In this document: positions 57,449 to 64,000 of the stretch, in pieces
Numbering within the stretch: position 1 is the first letter of the stretch
How the letters are laid out: every line of letters begins with the position of its first letter
DNA from: Lysinibacillus fusiformis
GTDB lineage: Bacteria; Bacillota; Bacilli; Bacillales_A; Planococcaceae
Assembly (NCBI RefSeq): GCF_016925635.1
Contig: NZ_CP070490.1
Span: 3,044,001 to 3,108,000 of the forward strand
DNA length: 64,000 nucleotides
Direction of reading: 5' to 3'
Program-made: the position numbers and the translations under genes
The notes under the pieces: generated by a model
Databases searched by the model: none
The model's input: the letters and a program-made list of their open reading frames with translations, nothing else
What the model was told of the DNA's origin: nothing

Positions 57449-57490
57449 ATGTTTCGATCCATAGCACCCCCAACAATGTCTTTGCAGTAG
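57449..57490 (+). CDS. Possible 13-codon leader peptide before the DMT transporter
   Basis: GAAGGAGGG lies 7 bp before ATG 57449, an ideal ribosome-binding site for MFRSIAPPTMSLQ, ending at TAG 57488-57490. The stop codon sits inside CAGTAGAATC (57485-57494), which can pair with GATTCTACTG (57535-57544). The arrangement suggests translation of the leader controls folding upstream of the transporter gene. There is no homology evidence. Confidence 0.4.
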   Translation: MFRSIAPPTMSLQ

Positions 57491-57584
57491 AATCTACTGT
57501 TTAGGCATTCGATAATAGCTTGCTCATTTCGATAGATTCTACTGTATAGGCTAAAACGATATACGTAGAAAGTAGGAATTTGTA

Positions 57585-58439
57585 ATGAGCGGAAAATTAG
57601 CATTTGTATTGTCCATGATTATTTTTGGCGCTGTCGGTGTTTTTGCGAAGTTTATTCCTTTATCCTCAAGTGAAATTGCCTTTTGGATGAGTATCATTGG
57701 CTCTTGTTTTTTGTTGGCCATATTTGTTTATAAAAAGGAAAGCTTTTCGAGGATCACGATTGTCCAAAATAAATGGCCGTTAATGCTTTCAAGTTTAGCA
57801 TTATGCGGTAATTGGATATTTTTATTTCAGGCTTATAAGGAAACGACCATTGCTAATGCAGCACTAAGTTATTATTTTGCGCCAGTACTAGTCATCTGTT
57901 TATCTCCTATTATTTTAAAAGAGAAGTTAGTAGGGAGAAAAATAGTGTATGTTGGTGTAGCATTAATAGGTCTATTTTTGATTGTCCAAAGTCAAAGCAT
58001 AGACAACAGTGGTCACTTTATTGGTATTGTCTATGGTTTGATCGCAGCATGCTTTTACACGGTACTAACCTTTACAAATAAACGTATTCGTGGTTTAAAA
58101 GAGCCCGAAAATACAATTATCCAACTCTCTTTAGCTGCATTTTTCCTCTGTCTCTATATTGTAGGGACTACGGGTTTCCAAGTGATGCAAATTAGTTTTG
58201 GGTTCGTTCTAGTATTAATTGTACTTGGTATTGTGCATGCAGGTGTGGGGTTCTTTTTGTTCTTTTTAGGTATGTCTCAGCTAAAAGGTCAAAGTATAGC
58301 CATTCTTAGCTATATTGATCCACTGACATCATTAGTAATCTCAACAATGATTATTGGTGAACAAATGACAGTCCTACAAATACTAGGGGCTGTTCTTCTA
58401 TTAGGCTCAACATTACTAAGTGAATTGGAAAAGACATAA
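57585..58439 (+). CDS. DMT-family (EamA) transporter
   Basis: The 284-residue membrane protein has ten hydrophobic segments in two EamA halves (MSGKLAFVLSMIIFGAVGVFAKF at the N terminus; FIGIVYGLIAACFYTVLTFTNKRI starting the second half; ILSYIDPLTSLVISTMIIGE near the end). It is probably an exporter or importer of small metabolites. The substrate is unknown. AGTAGGAAT precedes the ATG at 57585. A leader region of about 130 nt with a possible attenuator lies upstream. Confidence 0.85.
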   Translation: MSGKLAFVLSMIIFGAVGVFAKFIPLSSSEIAFWMSIIGSCFLLAIFVYKKESFSRITIVQNKWPLMLSSLALCGNWIFLFQAYKETTIANAALSYYFAPVLVICLSPIILKEKLVGRKIVYVGVALIGLFLIVQSQSIDNSGHFIGIVYGLIAACFYTVLTFTNKRIRGLKEPENTIIQLSLAAFFLCLYIVGTTGFQVMQISFGFVLVLIVLGIVHAGVGFFLFFLGMSQLKGQSIAILSYIDPLTSLVISTMIIGEQMTVLQILGAVLLLGSTLLSELEKT

Positions 58440-58487
58440 GCCACTTTATAGTTTATTGTTTAGTTTTACAAGTTTACTTTTCACATA

Positions 58488-58516
58488 TTGACAGGAAAAG
58501 TGAGCTGTCGTAGATT
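58488..58516 (+). promoter_or_regulatory. Candidate promoter of the cobT riboswitch transcript
   Basis: TTGACA (58488-58493), a 17-bp spacer and TAGATT (58511-58516). A strong -35 and weak -10 stand just upstream of the riboswitch. Confidence 0.45.
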
Positions 58517-58544
58517 TAAAGTAGTTAAATAAAAGCAATAGGTG

Positions 58545-58682
58545 CCCAATAGGGAGAATAGGGAATAAAGTGAAAAGCTTTAGCGGACCCGCCACTGTAT
58601 AAGGGAGTTTCATAGTGAATGCCACTAGCAAATTGCTGGGAAGGTGCTATGAGATGTTGAACTTGAGCCAGGAGACCTGCCT
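58545..58682 (+). ncRNA. Cobalamin (B12) riboswitch
   Basis: The conserved cobalamin-riboswitch elements appear in order: GGGAATAAAGTG, GCGGACCCGCCACTGT (about 58605), GAATGCCACT, GCTGGGAAGG, and the B12 box AGCCAGGAGACCTGCC (58666-58681). It is followed by a terminator stem and then cobT, so adenosylcobalamin binding should stop transcription of cobT. Confidence 0.93.
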
Positions 58683-58707
58683 ACATGCTTTAGAAGATAT
58701 AGATGAT

Positions 58708-58756
58708 GGAAAAGTCTGTAGTTTATTTGTCATGACAATAAACTACAGACTTTTTC
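58708..58756 (+). terminator. Riboswitch-controlled terminator before cobT
   Basis: AAAGTCTGTAGTTTATT-TG pairs with CA-AATAAACTACAGACTTT around a short loop, followed by TTCTTTTT. It is the expression platform of the cobalamin riboswitch. Confidence 0.88.
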
Positions 58757-58787
58757 TTTTTGTCTTAAAAAGAGAGGAGCAATTATC

Positions 58788-59843
58788 ATGCAATTACTAC
58801 AAGACACGATACAAAACATCCAAGGTGCTGACCTGAAGGTGATGGAGCAAGCTAGACAGCGTATAGATGCCCTATGTAAGCCCCCTGGCAGTTTAGGAAA
58901 ACTAGAGTCCATTGCCGTGCAGCTTTCTGGCATAACTGGACAATTATTTCCGGTGATTGATAAAAAAGTCATCATTGTTTGTGCAGCAGACCACGGTGTT
59001 TGTGAGGAGGGTGTAACCACGAATCCACAAGATGTGACGGTCTTTCAAACATTAAATTTTCCTAAGGGAGGTACAGGTGTTTGTGCGATTGCGGGCATTA
59101 CCAATGCAAAGGTAGTAACAGTAGATGTTGGGGTAAAAGAAGATATTCCACTTGATGCAGGTGTCCTCATTCATAAAATTAAATATGGTACAGATAACAT
59201 GGCACAAGGTCCAGCTATGTCTAGAGAAGAGGCTATTCAATCCATTGAAGTAGGAATTCGTGTGGCAACAGAGGAAATCAGAAAAGGTGCCAATGTACTT
59301 GGAACTGGGGAAATGGGCATCGGCAATACAACACCGAGTGCTGCGATATTAGCTGTTCTAACTGACTGTGACCCAATTGAAGTAACAGGATTTGGAGCAG
59401 GAGTTGGTCAAGGTGGAATTGCCCATAAAGCGGCGATTATTGAAAAAGCAATTAGCTTAAATACGCCTAATCCTAAAGATGTCATCGATGTTCTAGCTAA
59501 GGTTGGCGGGTTAGAGATAGGGGCGATGATAGGCATTATACTTGGCGCTGCAGTCCATCGTAAACCTGTTGTCATTGATGGATTTATTTCAACTATTGCC
59601 GCGCTCATTGCTTATAAGCTCGAACCAAAAGTAAAAGATTATATTATTCCTTCCCATGCCTCAGAGGAACCAGGGGCTAAAATTGCCGCTGCATTACTTG
59701 GCATTGAACCAATGTTGTACATGAATATGCGTTTAGGTGAAGGCTCTGGTGCAGCCCTAGCCTTTCCCATTTTAGATGCAGCCTGCTCGATGATGAAAAA
59801 TATGGTGACTTTAGAAGAATCAATGCAGTTGTTAAAAAGATAA
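58788..59843 (+). CDS. cobT: Nicotinate-nucleotide--dimethylbenzimidazole phosphoribosyltransferase
   Basis: CobT activates the lower ligand base of cobalamin. The 351-residue protein has KPPGSLGKLE near residue 25, AADHGVCEEGV, TGEMGIGNTT, GAGVGQGG, and the C-terminal LGEGSGAALAFP with the catalytic glutamate. It stands alone here, without other cob genes, behind a B12 riboswitch. AGAGAGGAG precedes the ATG. Confidence 0.95.
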   Translation: MQLLQDTIQNIQGADLKVMEQARQRIDALCKPPGSLGKLESIAVQLSGITGQLFPVIDKKVIIVCAADHGVCEEGVTTNPQDVTVFQTLNFPKGGTGVCAIAGITNAKVVTVDVGVKEDIPLDAGVLIHKIKYGTDNMAQGPAMSREEAIQSIEVGIRVATEEIRKGANVLGTGEMGIGNTTPSAAILAVLTDCDPIEVTGFGAGVGQGGIAHKAAIIEKAISLNTPNPKDVIDVLAKVGGLEIGAMIGIILGAAVHRKPVVIDGFISTIAALIAYKLEPKVKDYIIPSHASEEPGAKIAAALLGIEPMLYMNMRLGEGSGAALAFPILDAACSMMKNMVTLEESMQLLKR

Positions 59844-59852
59844 AAACAATAA

Positions 59853-59887
59853 AACAGCCAATGACTTAATTTTTGGTCATTGGCTGA
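59853..59887. terminator. Bidirectional terminator between cobT and the TRIC gene
   Basis: CAGCCAATGAC pairs with GTCATTGGCTG; T and A tracts flank the stem so that it can serve both converging genes. Confidence 0.8.
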
Positions 59888-59894
59888 ATGGTAT

Positions 59895-60500
59895 TTATGC
59901 ACGATTTAATTTTCGTAATGGCAAGCGCCACTTCATCATATAGGAAAGAATACGTAACGCTGTAATTACTGCGAATAAAATATAAAGGAAAATGTCCCCT
60001 GTAAAAACCTCAAATCCGATTATCAGCCCTGCGAGAGCTGCCCAAACACCATAGACTTCATCACGGAGAACTAGTGGTTTTCGTCTAGCTAATAAATCTC
60101 GTACAATACCACCACCTGAACCTGTCAAAACTGCAGCTACAATGACCGCGCTAATTGGCATATCAAGCTTCACAGCATAGAGTGCCCCTTGAATAGCGAA
60201 TGCTGATAAGCCAATAGCATCTGTGAAGTTACCCCAACGATGCCAATGCTGAATCAGATGATGTGGAAAAATAAAGAATATCGTAATTGCAGCCAGTGCA
60301 ATTTGAAACATCATATCCTGCCCCCATAGTGTTGTGACAGGTAGTCCGATGAGTAAATTTCGAATTGCTCCACCACCAAAGGCCGTAACAATACCAAGTA
60401 TATATACACCGAATAAATCGTATTCTTCTTCCATGGCAATGATTGCCCCAGAAATAGCAAAGGCAATTGTTCCTATAATACTAAAAACCTCCCAAGCCAT
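59895..60500 (-). CDS. TRIC-like/UPF0126 membrane protein
   Basis: The 201-residue protein has about six to seven hydrophobic helices in two similar halves, with glycine-rich motifs VTAFGGGAIRNLLIG and LTGSGGGIVRDLLARRKP. This is the UPF0126 (bacterial TRIC-type cation-channel) signature. It probably forms a monovalent cation channel in the plasma membrane. ATG 60500 (minus strand) is preferred because GGGGTG lies 6 bp upstream. It is the only clearly intact gene on the minus strand in this window. Confidence 0.88.
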   Translation of the reverse strand: MAWEVFSIIGTIAFAISGAIIAMEEEYDLFGVYILGIVTAFGGGAIRNLLIGLPVTTLWGQDMMFQIALAAITIFFIFPHHLIQHWHRWGNFTDAIGLSAFAIQGALYAVKLDMPISAVIVAAVLTGSGGGIVRDLLARRKPLVLRDEVYGVWAALAGLIIGFEVFTGDIFLYILFAVITALRILSYMMKWRLPLRKLNRA

Positions 60501-60843
60501 CCCTTTCACCCCTTCTATCAATAAATAAACTTTTTTATAAGTTAAAAGACTTTTTTACGTAACAGAATCTATGAATTTAATAGCCAAAATCAGTCATTAA
60601 ATACGCTTCTTGAAATAAGTCCGCACATTAGCTTAGCGTAAAATTCCTTTAGAAACAATAGGCAAGTTTTACAGGTGCACATACAAATTGATAAAATGTG
60701 ATTAAAATAAAGAAAAACATTCGTCAAAAGCATTTATATACCAGTGTTTGGTTAGGGAATTCTAGAGTGATTGATGTCAATTTAGATAGTCAATAAATCT
60801 TACTGAATGAAATGCGGGACAATTGTGAAATGGAGAAGAAAGA
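60501..60843. other. Divergent intergenic region
   Basis: The AT-rich region lies between the minus-strand TRIC gene and ynbB. It should hold both promoters, but no convincing -35/-10 pair, hairpin or operator was recognised. A GGAGAAGAAAG ribosome-binding site precedes the ynbB start. Confidence 0.4.
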
Positions 60844-62097
60844 ATGACGTTTACATCAAATTTATCTACACAAACGATATCCTTAGCGACAAAAATAGAG
60901 GAGCAAGTGCGGCCTTATCATGCCAAGGTAGAAGAAATGGCATTTTATAACCAGCAGAAGGTGCTAGCAGCATTTCGCAAGCATCAAGTGAGTGACTACC
61001 ACTTACATCCATCTAACGGCTATGGCTATGATGATGAGGGAAGGGATAACCTAGAACGTGTTTATGCGGAAGTATTTGGAGCAGAGGCTGCCATTGTTCG
61101 CCCCCAAATTATTTCAGGGACACATGCAATCACGCTTAGTCTATTCGGTGTTTTGCGTCCTGGTGATGAGCTGCTTTATATTTCTGGTCAGCCATATGAT
61201 ACATTGCAATCCATTGTTGATGGTGGTGATAAAGATACAGGCTCACTGAAAGATTATAAAATCGGTTATCGACATGTGGATTTACTAGATAACCAGGCCA
61301 TTGATTGGGCAGGTGTAGAAGCGGCCATTACAACACAAACAAAAATGATTGCCATTCAACGTTCAAAAGGCTATGCAACACGTCCATCCTTTACGATTGA
61401 TGAAATTGCTGATATGTGTGCAAAGGTACGTAAATTAGCCCCGGAAGCTGTTATTTTTGTAGATAACTGCTATGGTGAGTTCGTAGAGGCGCAGGAACCT
61501 ACAGAAGTTGGTGCTGACTTAATGGCTGGCTCGCTCATTAAAAATCCTGGTGGAGGATTGGCGAAAATCGGAGGCTATATTGCTGGCCGAGCAGATTTAG
61601 TGGAGAAATGTGCCTACCGCATGACATCTCCAGGTATAGGTGCAGAAGCGGGAGCCACATTAAATACACTAGGTGATTTTTATCAAGGATTTTTCCTAGC
61701 GCCACATGTTGTATCGCAAGCATTAAAAGGTGCGATCTTTACAGCTGGAATGCTGGAGGAAATCGGTATGAACACTTCTCCAAGCTATCATGCGAAACGT
61801 ACAGATTTAATTCAATCTGTGTCTTTCCAAACAGCGCAGCAAATGATTGCCTTTTGTCGTGAAATACAAGCGAATTCACCAATCAATGCCCATTATGCTC
61901 CGGAACCAGCATATATGCCAGGCTATGAAGATGATGTCATCATGGCGGCTGGAACGTTTATTCAAGGTTCCAGCATTGAGCTGACAGCAGATGGCCCAAT
62001 ACGACCGCCATTTACTGCTTTTATCCAAGGTGGACTAACATATGAACACGTTAAATTTGCAATTTGTAGTGCGGTTCAAGCCATTCAAAAATCATAA
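60844..62097 (+). CDS. ynbB: PLP-dependent methionine-gamma-lyase-like protein YnbB
   Basis: The 417-residue protein belongs to the aluminium-resistance/methionine gamma-lyase-like family of fold-type I PLP enzymes. Visible segments include VSDYHLHPSNGYGYDDEGRD, FVDNCYGEFVE (PLP-binding Asp), and AGSLIKNPGGGLAKIGGYI with the PLP lysine. Its substrate is not established. It sits between hfq and glnR as in B. subtilis. Confidence 0.88.
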   Translation: MTFTSNLSTQTISLATKIEEQVRPYHAKVEEMAFYNQQKVLAAFRKHQVSDYHLHPSNGYGYDDEGRDNLERVYAEVFGAEAAIVRPQIISGTHAITLSLFGVLRPGDELLYISGQPYDTLQSIVDGGDKDTGSLKDYKIGYRHVDLLDNQAIDWAGVEAAITTQTKMIAIQRSKGYATRPSFTIDEIADMCAKVRKLAPEAVIFVDNCYGEFVEAQEPTEVGADLMAGSLIKNPGGGLAKIGGYIAGRADLVEKCAYRMTSPGIGAEAGATLNTLGDFYQGFFLAPHVVSQALKGAIFTAGMLEEIGMNTSPSYHAKRTDLIQSVSFQTAQQMIAFCREIQANSPINAHYAPEPAYMPGYEDDVIMAAGTFIQGSSIELTADGPIRPPFTAFIQGGLTYEHVKFAICSAVQAIQKS

Positions 62098-62166
62098 CAA
62101 GACAATAGATTAAGCCTAAATATGAATAGTTTTTTACAATTTTCTATGAGATTGAAAAAAATAGTA

Positions 62167-62203
62167 CCAACCATGTTAGATAACCTTACATGGTTGGTTG
62201 ACA
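62167..62203 (+). promoter_or_regulatory. GlnR/TnrA operator inside a larger inverted repeat, with -35
   Basis: TGTTAGATAACCTTACA (62174-62190) matches the GlnR/TnrA box TGTNA-N7-TNACA perfectly. It is the centre of the longer inverted repeat ACCAACCATGT...ACATGGTTGGT (62167-62197). TTGACA (62198-62203) follows directly. Confidence 0.9.
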
Positions 62204-62226
62204 GTGAAAAAATTTCGTTATATGAT
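62198..62226 (+). promoter_or_regulatory. glnRA promoter
   Basis: TTGACA (62198-62203) and TATGAT (62221-62226) are spaced 17 bp, about 26 bp before the glnR start. The GlnR box lies immediately upstream of the -35. Confidence 0.85.
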
Positions 62227-62251
62227 AAGCGGGTATTGGAGGAGGACTTAA

Positions 62252-62629
62252 ATGAGTCGTGAAATTAGACGAACTATGCCGTTATTATCGATGAGTATTG
62301 TGATGCAATTAACAGAGCTTTCGGCAAGACAAATTCGTTATTATGAAGAACACCATTTAATTGAGCCGCACCGAACAGAAGGCAATCGACGTATGTTTTC
62401 ACTAAATGATGTCGATACATTGCTTGAGGTTAAAGACTACTTAGAACAGGGTATGAATATGGCGAAGATTAAAAAAATATTTGCTAAAAAGAAAAATCCT
62501 GTTGCTACAACTGATGAACAAGATTTAAGTGATTCAGAATTACGCCAAATTATGCGCGAAGAAATGCGTCAAGCACAGCGCATGCAAAAATCATCCATCC
62601 GACGAGGGGATTTATCTCGATTCTATTAA
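62252..62629 (+). CDS. glnR: MerR-family nitrogen regulator GlnR
   Basis: GlnR represses glnRA and other nitrogen genes when glutamine is abundant, in complex with feedback-inhibited glutamine synthetase. The 125-residue protein has a MerR winged helix ([28 protein letters not shown]) and a C-terminal region that in B. subtilis is autoinhibitory and senses glutamine synthetase. GGAGGAGGA precedes the ATG. Confidence 0.95.
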   Translation: MSREIRRTMPLLSMSIVMQLTELSARQIRYYEEHHLIEPHRTEGNRRMFSLNDVDTLLEVKDYLEQGMNMAKIKKIFAKKKNPVATTDEQDLSDSELRQIMREEMRQAQRMQKSSIRRGDLSRFY

Positions 62630-62684
62630 TAAATAGGGTAGGGTAAACATAAAAGCTAGACAAATTATAGGAGTGTGGAAAACT

Positions 62685-64000
62685 GTGGGTAAATACACAA
62701 AAGAGGACATTAAACGTCTCATCGAAGAAAAAAACGTAAGCTTTATTCGTTTACAATTTACAGATATTCTTGGCACAATCAAAAACGTTGAGATTCCTGT
62801 AAGTCAATTAGACAAAGCATTAGAAAATAAAATGATGTTTGATGGCTCATCTATTGAAGGTTTCGTTCGAATCGAAGAATCTGATATGTATTTATATCCT
62901 GATCTTGATACTTTCGTAGTATTCCCTTGGACTTCTGAAAAAGGGAAAGTGGCACGTCTCATCTGTGACGTATACACTGCGAAAGGCGAACCGTTTGCTG
63001 GTGACCCACGTAACAACCTAAAACGTATTCTTAAAAAAATGGAAGAAATGGGCTTCTCAAGCTTCAATTTAGGGCCTGAGCCAGAATTCTTCTTATTCAA
63101 ATTAGATGCAAAAGGAGAGCCAACGTTAGAAGTAAATGACCATGGTGGCTACTTCGACTTAGCTCCAACAGATCTTGGCGAAAACTGCCGTCGTGATATC
63201 GTATTAGAGCTAGAAGAAATGGGCTTTGAAATTGAAGCATCACACCATGAGGTAGCTCCAGGACAACACGAAATCGACTTTAAATATGCTGATGCTGTTA
63301 CTGCGTGTGATAACATCCAAACATTCAAATTAGTAGTTAAAACAATTGCTCGTAAACATGGCCTACACGCTACATTTATGCCAAAACCACTATTTGGTGA
63401 AGCAGGCTCTGGTATGCACTTTAACGTGTCACTATTTAAAGGCAAGGAAAATGCGTTCTATGATGAATCTACAGAATTAGGTCTTTCTGAAACAGCTATG
63501 CAATTCATGGCGGGTGTTCTTGCACACGTACAAGGTTTCACAGCTGTAACAAATCCAACAGTTAACTCTTATAAACGTCTAGTACCAGGTTATGAAGCAC
63601 CTTGTTATGTAGCTTGGTCTGCACAAAACCGTTCACCATTAATTCGTATTCCATCAGCACGTGGTCTTTCAACTCGTGTAGAAGTACGTTCTGTGGACCC
63701 TTCAGCAAACCCATATTTAGCAATGGCTGTTATTTTAGAGGCAGGTCTTGAAGGTATTCGTCAAAACTTAACGCCACCAGCAGCTATTAACCGCAATATC
63801 TATGTGATGTCTGAAGAAGAGCGTCAAGCAAATGGTATTGAAAACTTACCAGCAGCACTTGATGATGCACTAACATTACTTGCTAAAGATAAAGTAGCGC
63901 AAGCAGCTTTAGGTGAGCATATTTATGCAAACTTTAAAGAAGCAAAAGAAATTGAGTTCGATATGTACCGTACAACCGTTCATCAATGGGAACGCGATCA
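62685..64000 (+). CDS. glnA: Glutamine synthetase type I (3' end beyond window)
   Basis: This enzyme makes glutamine from glutamate and ammonia and regulates GlnR and TnrA. The visible 438 residues are nearly the whole Firmicute GSI-alpha protein: [20 protein letters not shown] with the feedback-sensing Arg near residue 62, [22 protein letters not shown], and [23 protein letters not shown]. There is no adenylylation-type loop insertion, as expected. The start is GTG 62685, with AGGAG 10 bp upstream. About six residues and the stop codon lie outside the window. Confidence 0.96.
   Translation, partial: MGKYTKEDIKRLIEEKNVSFIRLQFTDILGTIKNVEIPVSQLDKALENKMMFDGSSIEGFVRIEESDMYLYPDLDTFVVFPWTSEKGKVARLICDVYTAKGEPFAGDPRNNLKRILKKMEEMGFSSFNLGPEPEFFLFKLDAKGEPTLEVNDHGGYFDLAPTDLGENCRRDIVLELEEMGFEIEASHHEVAPGQHEIDFKYADAVTACDNIQTFKLVVKTIARKHGLHATFMPKPLFGEAGSGMHFNVSLFKGKENAFYDESTELGLSETAMQFMAGVLAHVQGFTAVTNPTVNSYKRLVPGYEAPCYVAWSAQNRSPLIRIPSARGLSTRVEVRSVDPSANPYLAMAVILEAGLEGIRQNLTPPAAINRNIYVMSEEERQANGIENLPAALDDALTLLAKDKVAQAALGEHIYANFKEAKEIEFDMYRTTVHQWERD

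Noticed and set aside
60334-60528. Frame opposite the TRIC/UPF0126 gene
   Set aside because: It is antisense to a clear membrane-protein gene on the minus strand and shows no domain or ribosome-binding site.

Overview
The window comes from a low-GC, endospore-forming Firmicute. It is best explained as a Lysinibacillus-like member of the Bacillales. The backbone follows the Bacillus subtilis order nup - ymfFHIJK-rodZ - pgsA - cinA - recA - rny - ymdB - spoVS - (kor) - miaB - ricA - cotE - mutSL - miaA - hfq - ynbB - glnRA, and SpoVS and CotE mark a spore former. An S-layer-homology surface protein and a D-aspartate-ligase-like ATP-grasp enzyme (L-Lys-D-Asp peptidoglycan is typical of Lysinibacillus) point to that group. 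The genus assignment is inference.

Layout. 1-1226: end of a nucleoside ABC importer. 1397-7566: two M16-like proteins and an SDR (ymfFHI, linked to EF-P modification in B. subtilis), ymfJ, ymfK, RodZ and PgsA. 7584-12149: cinA, recA with a LexA-like box and promoter, and rny. 12266-20515: an eight-gene Wzx/Wzy exopolysaccharide cluster inserted between rny and ymdB, which are neighbours in B. subtilis. 20639-24749: ymdB, spoVS, korAB.

24750-43664 is an accessory block between korB and miaB, flanked on each side by an array of short repeats with an exact 21-bp period. It holds a TetR regulator; a 1570-residue beta-helix/InlB-repeat/SLH surface protein whose flanks carry four copies of an 18-20 bp palindrome resembling a promoter-operator; an 18-codon peptide ORF followed by a terminator; an ABC-2 transporter with an M29 aminopeptidase and a GNAT-like protein; a seven-gene operon (binding protein, phosphatase-superfamily enzyme, two permeases, ATPase, DeoR regulator, PHP phosphoesterase) that looks like uptake and breakdown of an organophosphorus compound; and the D-Asp-ligase-like gene. 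No transposase or integrase was found in the block.

43665-56728 returns to the backbone (miaB, ricA, cotE, mutS, mutL), with glpK, glpD and a lipase-like hydrolase inserted before miaA, hfq and a rhodanese. 56729-60500 is a mosaic: a GC-rich inverted-repeat element, a frameshifted small gene, a short leader ORF before a DMT transporter, a cobalamin riboswitch controlling cobT, and a TRIC/UPF0126 membrane protein. The window ends with ynbB, glnR behind a perfect GlnR/TnrA box, and most of glnA.

Most unusual points: the palindrome/peptide/ABC cassette, the 21-bp arrays at both edges of the accessory block, loss of the PTS-phosphorylated histidine in GlpK (Ile230), a probable CTG start for cotE, and a leader-peptide switch before the DMT transporter. 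No tRNA, rRNA, CRISPR array or insertion sequence was recognised.
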